Below are positions 1 through 5,560 of a DNA stretch of 39,346 bases, piece by piece. The DNA comes from Treponema sp. (GTDB lineage: Bacteria > Spirochaetota > Spirochaetia > Treponematales > Treponemataceae): positions 1-39,346 of the forward strand of contig JAKSTL010000018.1 in the NCBI GenBank assembly GCA_024402595.1, given 5' to 3'. The translations under genes were made by a program, and so were the position numbers. The notes beneath the pieces are model-generated. The model was not told the origin of the DNA. It ran no database searches and saw nothing but the letters and a program-made list of their open reading frames with translations. Position 1 is the stretch's first letter; each line of letters starts with the position of its first letter.

Positions 1-49
1 CATCACCCTGCGGAGGTGAGGGTCGCACGTTCGAATCGTGTCAGTCTCA
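1..49 (+). tRNA. tRNA-Arg (anticodon GCG), 3' part only
   Basis: The window opens inside a tRNA. The anticodon stem is TCACC (3-7) with GGTGA (15-19), enclosing the seven-base loop CTGCGGA, so positions 34-36 read GCG (10-12), an Arg anticodon for CGC. A five-base variable region (20-24), a T-arm (25-29 with 37-41, loop TTCGAAT) and the 3' acceptor strand CAGTCTC plus discriminator A (42-49) follow. CCA is not encoded. The 5' half lies outside the window, so acceptor pairing cannot be checked; it should begin GAGACTG. Most bacteria read CGN codons with an ACG tRNA, so GCG is unusual. Confidence 0.8.
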
Positions 50-56
50 AAGAATT

Positions 57-86
57 AAGCTTGTCAAAACGACAAGCTTTTTTTAT
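57..86 (+). terminator. Rho-independent terminator after the tRNA
   Basis: A 9-bp perfect stem, AAGCTTGTC (57-65) with GACAAGCTT (71-79), loop AAAAC, is followed by a T-run. It lies 8 bases after the tRNA end. Confidence 0.85.
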
Positions 87-101
87 TTTTAAATCAAATT
101 T

Positions 102-263
102 ACACGATTCGAACCGAAGTGAACGGGCTTAAAAAAAGCGAAGACTTGGAGCGTTTTTTAAGTAACTTTGCCACGGATGGCAAAGTTAGTGAACGCAGGC
201 GCCGCAGAAGGAGTAAACACGACGTTTACGACTGTCGCGGCGTATCGTGTCAGTCTCAAAGAA
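102..263 (+). repeat. tRNA-tail-flanked structured repeat element
   Basis: The block begins with an inverted copy of the tRNA T-arm (ACACGATTCGAAC at 102-114, exact reverse complement of 29-41) and ends with a perfect 20-bp direct copy of the tRNA 3' end (244-263 equals 35-54). Its outermost bases ACACGAT and ATCGTGT are inverted relative to each other. Inside are three hairpins: 128-162 (CTTAAAAAA with TTTTTTAAG plus GC pairs), 164-187 (10-bp perfect, AACTTTGCCA with TGGCAAAGTT) and 213-229 (GTAAAC with GTTTAC). No transposase or integrase is present. It may be a MITE-like insertion at a tRNA, a decayed second tRNA or a structured RNA; the sequence alone does not decide. Confidence 0.65.
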
Positions 264-266
264 ATG

Positions 267-290
267 GCTCATCGAAAGATGAGCTTTTTT
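267..290 (+). terminator. Rho-independent terminator after duplicated tRNA tail
   Basis: GCTCATC (267-273), loop GAAA, GATGAGC (278-284), then six Ts. Its position relative to the duplicated tRNA tail matches that of the first terminator relative to the real tRNA tail, though the stem sequence differs, so the tail and a terminator function are repeated but the terminator itself is not a copy. Confidence 0.8.
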
Positions 291-319
291 ATTTTAACTT
301 GAAATATTTTTTATTCATA

Positions 320-349
320 TTGCTAACAAGCGGTTCACTACTGTATATT
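320..349 (+). promoter_or_regulatory. Promoter abutting the gene at 358
   Basis: TTGCTA (320-325) and TATATT (344-349) are spaced by 18 bases. The expected start of transcription is about 356-358, at or just before the ATG at 358, so the mRNA would be leaderless or nearly so. Confidence 0.45.
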
Positions 350-357
350 CGATTTAT

Positions 358-909
358 ATGAAAAAATTGTTAATCATTATTTGTTTTTCTCTTACTTTTT
401 TTCCAATTTTTGCTCAGGGTAAAATGGTTTTGGAAAATAAAGAACTAATAAAAATATATACAAAAGATGAAGCATCATTCTCTCTTTGCGATGATATTGA
501 TGTTGTAAAGGCCTTATTAGGTTCTCCAAATAAAATTGAAGTGGAAGATAGATTTTCAGGAGATATGGACTGCTATAATCTTGAATCTGTTTATTATTCT
601 GGTATTTCATTATATCACTACAAGGGTTTTGAGAAGATAATAGGAATAAAAATAGATAATGATTCCTTCTTTGTTACAAATGAAAAACTTTGTGTTGGTA
701 AATCAACTCTTACCCACATATTAGATACTTATCAAGAGTTAACAATTGCACGGAATAAGATAAATCAAGATGAAAATGGTCATGAATATAAAACAATAGC
801 TTTTAAGGCCACAGAATCTCTTTATGGTCCTCTCCTAATGATTTACTTCGATTTTAATATAGAAAATAATGAATGTATGGCAATAAAATTGCTCTGTACC
901 GAAGAATAA
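358..909 (+). CDS. Secreted protein of unknown function (183 aa)
   Basis: I do not recognise this family. The protein starts MKKLLIIICFSLTFFPIFAQ, a classical signal peptide with cleavage likely after FA at about residue 19, so it should be exported to the periplasm or beyond. The mature part is about 165 residues, acidic and mixed alpha/beta in composition, with four cysteines, no lipobox and no further membrane segment. There is no ribosome binding site before the ATG; instead a -10-like TATATT ends eight bases upstream. It converges on the secreted protein at 981-2027 across a 13-bp inverted repeat. The gene is intact, with codon use like its AT-rich surroundings. It could be a Treponema-specific periplasmic protein; no function is claimed. 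Confidence 0.75.
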   Translation: MKKLLIIICFSLTFFPIFAQGKMVLENKELIKIYTKDEASFSLCDDIDVVKALLGSPNKIEVEDRFSGDMDCYNLESVYYSGISLYHYKGFEKIIGIKIDNDSFFVTNEKLCVGKSTLTHILDTYQELTIARNKINQDENGHEYKTIAFKATESLYGPLLMIYFDFNIENNECMAIKLLCTEE

Positions 910-923
910 TATCTAAAACGCAA

Positions 924-972
924 ATTGATTTAGTTGAGATTCTCTTTATTTGGGAACACCAACTAAATCAAT
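924..972. terminator. Inverted repeat between convergent genes
   Basis: ATTGATTTAGTTG (924-936) and CAACTAAATCAAT (960-972) form a perfect 13-bp stem with a 23-base loop, exactly between two convergent stop codons. A bidirectional terminator is likely, though neither side has a long T-run. Confidence 0.5.
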
Positions 973-980
973 GGATTCTC

Positions 981-2027
981 TTAAAACTCTGGCTTTTTTA
1001 TAAACTCAATTTTATAACAGCTTTCCTGAATCAGTTGGTTGTCGGCTATAATAAAAATGAATGCTTCATCAAATAAATCATTCAAAAACGCAACAGATTT
1101 TACACTGTCATCAAAATAAATCTTTTTGTCTCTAATAGCCCTAAGATATTTATAAATGCTGTTTGTAACTCCAATATCATATTTTGTTACCAAAACATAA
1201 AAGTCCTCATTCCAATCTATGTAATCATATTGTGAAATACCAGCAAACTCTTCCAATCTATAAAAGTCACATATATTTTTTTGCATATAATAAGAATCAT
1301 CAATACGATATACATTGTCAGTAAATTTTAAAAAAGAAAACTCTGTTATTATTCCGTTTTCATGTTTAATGGCTTTTTCAACTTCCTGAGTCTCTAAATC
1401 ATAAAACTTTGTAATCTTAAGTTCTCCATTCTCAAATTCAGATAATTTTTTTAAATTACCAGTTTCGCCATCAGATTCATAAATGGCATCAATACACAAG
1501 TCTCCATCATCATTAACAGAATACTCAATTTTTTTTGTTTCAAAGCCTGTAGAAGGATCATATTCATAAATGTCCTTTGAAAATAATTCTCCGTTATAGT
1601 AATAAGTTTCTGTGATAGGATAAGGTGTATTTGGTAAATATTCTGTTTTTTCTTCCAACAAGTCATTTTTATATTTTTCAATACTCAATGGATAAGGATT
1701 AGAGAAAGAATATTTAATTACATATTGAAATCTTAAAATTGGAATGTCTTCAAACATGTAATCAAAGATAAAATAATCTTTTTTTCCTGTATTTTTATTT
1801 ATTTCCTCAAGCTGATAAAGAGTTCCCAAGTATTTGTTTGCCGAACTATAAAGTTTGTCATTTAAAATATACCCAATTGGCTCTGATTCTGTACCATCTT
1901 GGATAAAAAAGGTGTCTCCAATTATTTCATAGTATTCTTCATCAAAATAAATTGATGTATTTGGAAAAGCAAAAACAAGAGCCTGTAAGAGAGACATTAA
2001 AATAAAAACAACTAAATTTTTTTTCAT
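981..2027 (-). CDS. Secreted protein of unknown function (348 aa)
   Basis: The N-terminus MKKNLVVFILMSLLQALVFA is a clear signal peptide, so the product is exported. The body is rich in Tyr, Glu and Asp. Residues ~105-230 contain short repeated strands of the style Y-Y-N-G-E-L, Y-E-Y-D-P-S-T-G and E-S-D-G-E-T-G-N-L-K-K, reminiscent of MORN-like or antitoxin-like beta-hairpin repeats; this is resemblance only. There is no lipobox cysteine. The start has no ribosome binding site, and an extended -10 (TGTTATAAT, TATAAT at 2040-2035 on the minus strand) ends seven bases before the ATG, which suggests a leaderless transcript. The gene is intact and no function can be assigned. Confidence 0.75.
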   Translation of the reverse strand: MKKNLVVFILMSLLQALVFAFPNTSIYFDEEYYEIIGDTFFIQDGTESEPIGYILNDKLYSSANKYLGTLYQLEEINKNTGKKDYFIFDYMFEDIPILRFQYVIKYSFSNPYPLSIEKYKNDLLEEKTEYLPNTPYPITETYYYNGELFSKDIYEYDPSTGFETKKIEYSVNDDGDLCIDAIYESDGETGNLKKLSEFENGELKITKFYDLETQEVEKAIKHENGIITEFSFLKFTDNVYRIDDSYYMQKNICDFYRLEEFAGISQYDYIDWNEDFYVLVTKYDIGVTNSIYKYLRAIRDKKIYFDDSVKSVAFLNDLFDEAFIFIIADNQLIQESCYKIEFIKKPEF

Positions 2028-2034
2028 ACCAATT

Positions 2035-2043
2035 ATTATAACA
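2035..2043 (-). promoter_or_regulatory. Extended -10 box abutting the gene at 2027
   Basis: On the minus strand TGTTATAAT is a full extended -10. The TATAAT ends seven bases before the ATG at 2027, placing the transcript start at about the start codon. The -35 at 17 bases spacing (TTAATG) is weak, which is common for extended -10 promoters. Confidence 0.5.
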
Positions 2044-2097
2044 TAGATTTACTTTTTCATTAATAATGTTTTGTTTCTGATTCAATAGATTTATTGA

Positions 2098-2182
2098 GGG
2101 GACAGACCCCAAATGCACCAAATGCATAGTCAGCTTTTGCATCGTTTGTTGTACACATTGGTTCACCTTGGGGACAGACCCC
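2098..2182. repeat. REP-like pair of GGGGACAGACCCC motifs
   Basis: Two exact copies of GGGGACAGACCCC lie at 2098-2110 and 2170-2182 in direct orientation. The 59 bases between them are imperfectly self-complementary around TGCAT (CACCAAATGCAT against the complement of ATGCATCGTTTG). Each motif itself is a small hairpin of GGGG and CCCC around ACAGA. The same motif recurs inside coding genes at 10891, 18457 and 19108. I take it for a dispersed repeat, not a gene. Confidence 0.7.
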
Positions 2183-2293
2183 ACATAAACTTCGCAAAAC
2201 ACATACAAACGAGTTACACAATTTATATCTTTCACTTTATACCCTCTATTTTTCTCTGCCAATCTTACCTATTTAAAATCTCATGGATTATTC

Positions 2294-2322
2294 TTGAAAT
2301 CTCTTTTTTTTTCTTGTATAAT
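2294..2322 (+). promoter_or_regulatory. Strong sigma70-type promoter for the OMP at 2402
   Basis: TTGAAA (2294-2299), 17 bases, then a consensus TATAAT (2317-2322). Transcription would start near 2329, giving a leader of about 70 bases before the ATG. This fits a highly expressed surface protein. Confidence 0.7.
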
Positions 2323-2401
2323 TTGCCCGATATCAAAATAGTTTTTTCAAAAAGTAGTGAAGTCGAGAGAGCTTTTTTAATTTATTTTTAGAGGTATTTT
2401 T

Positions 2402-2872
2402 ATGAAAAAACTTTTATCTGTAGTAACTCTTCTTTTTGTTTTGGGAACAGCAAAAGTGTTCTCTTTGGGTATTGGTGCACAGGGTGGATTCCCACTTGGT
2501 GGAGCATTAACTGTTAAAGTTGATGAGTTTCCATGTGTTTTTGCAGTAGATGCACAGATTGGTGCAACAACAGGTTTTGGTCTTACAGCTGATTGGTGGT
2601 TGGCAAATCCAACACTTTCTGGTTCATTAGGTTATTTCTACGGTGTTGGTGCTGGTGGAGATATCTATTTGGGTAATGATTGGGCTACTCTTGGTATAGG
2701 ACCACGTGCTTTTGTTGGTCTAAATCTTTTCCTTCTTGATGGATTCTTTGAACTTTATTTGCAGGGTGCTTATCAGCCATCTTTCAATATAGCTCTTTTT
2801 GGAGATGAAGCTAAAGGTGGTTTTGACTGGTTAGGCGGCGGGCTTTCACTTGGTTTCCGCTTCTGGTTCTAA
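2402..2872 (+). CDS. Small outer-membrane beta-barrel protein (156 aa)
   Basis: The protein has a signal peptide (MKKLLSVVTLLFVLGTAKVFS) followed by alternating polar/hydrophobic strands rich in Gly, Phe, Leu and Tyr, and it ends in the aromatic terminal strand LGFRFWF, the C-terminal signature of proteins inserted by BamA. Length and composition resemble the small spirochaete barrels annotated as BAPKO_0422-like (DUF3996), with about eight strands; that family link is by eye. Residues include repeated GGFPLGGAL and LGGGLSLGF glycine turns. AGAGG stands 8 bases before the ATG. The gene is alone, between a strong promoter (2294-2322) and a strong terminator (2901-2952), consistent with an abundant single-gene transcript. 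Its role (pore, adhesion or structure) cannot be read from sequence. Confidence 0.8.
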   Translation: MKKLLSVVTLLFVLGTAKVFSLGIGAQGGFPLGGALTVKVDEFPCVFAVDAQIGATTGFGLTADWWLANPTLSGSLGYFYGVGAGGDIYLGNDWATLGIGPRAFVGLNLFLLDGFFELYLQGAYQPSFNIALFGDEAKGGFDWLGGGLSLGFRFWF

Positions 2873-2900
2873 TTCTAAACTATACTTAAGCGTATAAAAT

Positions 2901-2952
2901 AAAAGGTCGCTTCCTTAGTAATTTTCGTTTTACAAGGGAAACGACCTTTTTG
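2901..2952 (+). terminator. Rho-independent terminator after the small OMP
   Basis: AAAAGGTCG (2901-2909) pairs with CGACCTTTT (2942-2950); the inner bases TTCCTT and AAGGGAA extend the stem, and a T-run follows. The A-rich left side means it may also act on the minus strand for the acp cluster. Confidence 0.85.
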
Positions 2953-3011
2953 TTTTGTGATATATGAGGTTTTTATTGTATTAAAACCCCATTTTTACTC
3001 CACAAAAGTTT

Positions 3012-3245
3012 CTAATCTTGAATACCCATTTCTTTTAATGCATCAACAACTTCTTTTACAGTTTTAAATGGAACGAAGTTTTCAAAATGCACACCAAACT
3101 TTTCTTCAACGCCCATTGCAATCATCAATACCGAAAGAGAATCCAAACGCAAATCTTCCATAAGTCTTGCATCTTCAGTTACCTTTTCTGTATCAATTTT
3201 TGGGGCTACTTTTTTAACAACCGATTTCAATTCATCAATAATCAT
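3012..3245 (-). CDS. Acyl carrier protein
   Basis: A 77-residue protein of normal ACP length with the 4'-phosphopantetheine site D-S-L at residues 35-37 (Ser36), inside LRLDSLSVLMIAMGVEEKFG, the canonical start of helix II. It carries the acyl chain as a thioester in the cytosol. Helix II departs from typical fatty acid ACPs (LSVLMIAMG in place of the usual D-x-V-E-L-V-M), so it may be a second, specialised ACP. It is last in the minus-strand series fakA, plsX, degV, acp, after a 300-bp gap containing a MITE-like hairpin, so it may have its own promoter. AAGGAAAG lies just before the ATG. In context it is the likely acyl donor or acceptor for PlsX. Confidence 0.9.
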   Translation of the reverse strand: MIIDELKSVVKKVAPKIDTEKVTEDARLMEDLRLDSLSVLMIAMGVEEKFGVHFENFVPFKTVKEVVDALKEMGIQD

Positions 3246-3360
3246 ATTCTTTCCTTGCCCTGCTTTGTAAAGATTTTATAAACAAAGCATCGGCATAATT
3301 TTAGTAAAATACAAGGTTTTAACCTAAACGCTAAAATAATAACGCGTTTAAGTTACACTT

Positions 3361-3461
3361 GGAGATGTCCAAAAAGTATTTGTCATGCGGAACTTGATTC
3401 AGCATCCCATTAATTTAGTGTTCAGAATGACACTATGATGCAAACTTTTTTGGACAACTCC
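3361..3461. repeat. MITE-like inverted repeat element (101 bp)
   Basis: Terminal repeats GGAGATGTCCAAAAAGT (3361-3377) and ACTTTTTTGGACAACTCC (3444-3461) match at all but two positions. Inside, TGTCATGCGGAAC and GTTCAGAATGACA form a second, nested imperfect hairpin, so nearly the whole element folds. The inner TGTCATGCxGAACTTGATTCAGCAT string resembles a repeat I know as common in spirochaete and Bacteroidetes genomes. No coding potential. It separates degV from acp. The rest of the 3246-3545 gap shows nothing else I can name. Confidence 0.7.
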
Positions 3462-3545
3462 TTATATACATGTTTGCTCGCTCGAACGATTTTATAAATC
3501 CTCGATTGTTGAAATAATCTGCGGTTTATAAAAAAATAGGAGCAG

Positions 3546-4448
3546 TTAGTTTAATGCTTCATCTTCACGGCGAAGAGGGAAGTATTCATAACCTGCAAGC
3601 CAAGGTCCGTTGTGACAACCACTTACAGGGGACATAATAACATCCTCATGATTACATTCAATACCATATTCTTTTTCAATTTCTTTAAGTTCAGAAATTA
3701 CCGAAGGTCCAGTGTAAATATGGCAAAGAATATAATCTTTAGGATCTCTGTCACCAATTTTTTCTTTAATCAATTCACAGGTTTTCTGCAAAGCCTTTTT
3801 CTGAGTTCTAACGCTGGCCAAAGCAACAACTTCACCATCTTCGTTAAAATGAACAACAGGACAAATGCTTAACATTTTTCCCATAAAAGCCTTACCACCC
3901 TTAAGACGACCATTATAAATCAGATAATCCAATTTTCCATCTACGCCCATAAAAGTCTGTCTAGCTTTAACCCATTCAATTTCCTTTACAATAGTTTCAG
4001 TTGGCACACCTTTTTCAACCATTTCCGCAGCCATTACCGCAAGTCTACCTTCATTAAATGCACAGATTCTAGAATCAATTACAGTAATTTTCATTTTATC
4101 TGCATATTCTTCAGCAATTAAGCGAAGTTCATTGTAAGTGCCGCCTAAACCAGAACTAATTGCAATAATAATAAGCTCGTTGTAACCCTTTGCATAAAGT
4201 TCATCAAACTGTTTGCGAACTTTTTCAGCATCAGGAATTGCAGTTTTTGGAAGATTGTCCTTTGGATTTTCAATAGTTTCCTGCTGTTCGTAAAATTTAA
4301 CAGGATCCAGTTCAGGCCCTTCTTCATATTCCACGCCAAGATAAGTTAATCTTACCCGGATTATTCCAATATCATATTTTTTGTAGCGTTCAGGACCATA
4401 TTCAATACAGCCTGTAGAAGTACACATAACATATCGTTTGTTTTCCAT
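3546..4448 (-). CDS. DegV family protein, FakB-like fatty acid carrier
   Basis: DegV/FakB proteins hold a free fatty acid so that FakA can phosphorylate its carboxylate. Family landmarks are in order: the N-terminal strand-turn (CTSTGCIEYGPE, residues 9-20), the central loop ISSGLGGTYNE (97-107), the strand ITVIDSR, the turn YNGRLKGGK and the C-terminal GCHNGPWLAGYEYF. Length (300) is normal. Several sites differ from typical members: the first motif is usually T-D-S-T, the fatty-acid-facing T-S-Q-P is T-A-I-P here, and H-x-G-P-G is H-N-G-P-W. It lies 87 bases after plsX in the same direction, with CAGGAG seven bases before its ATG. Position beside fakA and plsX supports FakB function; the altered pocket suggests a different acyl ligand. 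Confidence 0.85.
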   Translation of the reverse strand: MENKRYVMCTSTGCIEYGPERYKKYDIGIIRVRLTYLGVEYEEGPELDPVKFYEQQETIENPKDNLPKTAIPDAEKVRKQFDELYAKGYNELIIIAISSGLGGTYNELRLIAEEYADKMKITVIDSRICAFNEGRLAVMAAEMVEKGVPTETIVKEIEWVKARQTFMGVDGKLDYLIYNGRLKGGKAFMGKMLSICPVVHFNEDGEVVALASVRTQKKALQKTCELIKEKIGDRDPKDYILCHIYTGPSVISELKEIEKEYGIECNHEDVIMSPVSGCHNGPWLAGYEYFPLRREDEALN

Positions 4449-4535
4449 AAATAACTCCTGTTTTATAAAAATAATTCCATTAAAAAGCTAGTAAATAACA
4501 AATAAAGAACACAAGAAGAACAACAATTACCAGAC

Positions 4536-5528
4536 TTAATCTTTTTTATTTTCTACACCAAAAATAGTTTTATTTTCAGCCAGATTCAATAGCATTTTTG
4601 TTGTATTAACAATAGTATTTTCATTACAAGCACCGTGAGCTTTAATAACCAGTTTTGAAACACCAAGAACTAAAGCGCCACCAAGTGAATTAAAATCATA
4701 TTCTGCTGCCAGTTGACCAGCCAGTTCCAAATATTGTTTATTTCCAGTTTTCTTTCCAATTTTTACAATATCTGTAATAAGACGGCGAGCAATGCCTTCA
4801 GAAACTTTTAAAACCTGATTTCCAGCAAATCCGTCGCAAACAAGAACATCGCATTCACCAGAAAGAGAATTAGAACCTTCCATGTTACCTACAAAGTTCA
4901 AATCCTTGTCTACCTTTAAAAGCTGATGTGTTTCTTTTACCAGAGCATTTCCTTTAGATTCTTCTGCACCGTTAGAAAGCAACCCAACACGAGGATTTTC
5001 AATTTTATACATATCATGCATCAATTCAGAACCCAAATGTGCAAATTGAACCAACATATCGCTGGTACAATCAATGTTTGCTCCTGTATCTACCACACAA
5101 ACAAATCCACCTTTTTCTGCAGGAAGAATTGCGGCCAAAGCTGGACGAGCCAAATCAGTTTTATGAAGATACATCATAGAACCTACCAACAAAGCTCCCG
5201 TACTGCCAGCATTCAAAAATCCTACAACTTCGTCGTTGTCTCGAACTTCTTCCAAAGCCTTTACCAGCGAAGAATTAGTTTTTTGTTTCAAAGCTATTAC
5301 CGGATGATCATAATTTGTAATACAGTCAGGAGCATTTATAATCTTAACCCGACTCATATCTACATCCAGTTCCTTAAGTTTTGCAGAGATAAAAGCCTCA
5401 TCCCCAGTAAAACAATATTTTAAATTATGACATTCCTTTAAAGCTTTGCTTGCTCCAGTAAGAACCATTTCAGGTCCCTTGTCACTTCCCAAAGTATCAA
5501 CCACAATAGTAAACATCTTTTCTGACAT
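4536..5528 (-). CDS. plsX: Phosphate acyltransferase PlsX
   Basis: PlsX interconverts acyl-ACP and acyl-phosphate at the inner face of the membrane, feeding PlsY for lysophosphatidate synthesis. Visible landmarks are VDTLGSDKGPE (10-20; V-D-A-M-G-G-D in most), the central FLNAGSTGALLVGS, the VVDTGANIDC strand, LLSNGAEESKGN and CDVLVCDGFAGNQVLKVSEG, all in the usual order; length 330 is normal. A GTG lies directly before the ATG (5531-5529), but GAGG sits six bases upstream of the ATG and only three upstream of the GTG, so the ATG at 5528 is preferred. It follows fakA by 32 bases and precedes degV, forming one transcription unit for lipid synthesis from exogenous or recycled fatty acids. Confidence 0.93.
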   Translation of the reverse strand: MSEKMFTIVVDTLGSDKGPEMVLTGASKALKECHNLKYCFTGDEAFISAKLKELDVDMSRVKIINAPDCITNYDHPVIALKQKTNSSLVKALEEVRDNDEVVGFLNAGSTGALLVGSMMYLHKTDLARPALAAILPAEKGGFVCVVDTGANIDCTSDMLVQFAHLGSELMHDMYKIENPRVGLLSNGAEESKGNALVKETHQLLKVDKDLNFVGNMEGSNSLSGECDVLVCDGFAGNQVLKVSEGIARRLITDIVKIGKKTGNKQYLELAGQLAAEYDFNSLGGALVLGVSKLVIKAHGACNENTIVNTTKMLLNLAENKTIFGVENKKD

Positions 5529-5560
5529 CACGCACCTCTAAAAAATAGCTTTATTTATAC

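Noticed and set aside
119-361. 80-residue Arg-rich open frame over the structured repeat
   Set aside because: It runs through the hairpins, duplicated tRNA tail and terminator, with no ribosome binding site; the composition follows the repeat, not a protein.
873-1076. 67-residue plus-strand frame overlapping the end of the gene at 358
   Set aside because: It spans the convergent inverted repeat and the 3' end of the opposite gene; no start signal.
1942-2262. 106-residue minus-strand frame with two similar V-P-x-x-N segments
   Set aside because: The internal repetition comes from the two GGGGACAGACCCC copies and their flanks; it overlaps the start of the real gene at 2027.
4926-5423. 165-residue frame antisense to plsX
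   Set aside because: Shadow of a strongly recognised gene, with Phe/His/Cys-heavy composition typical of antisense reading.
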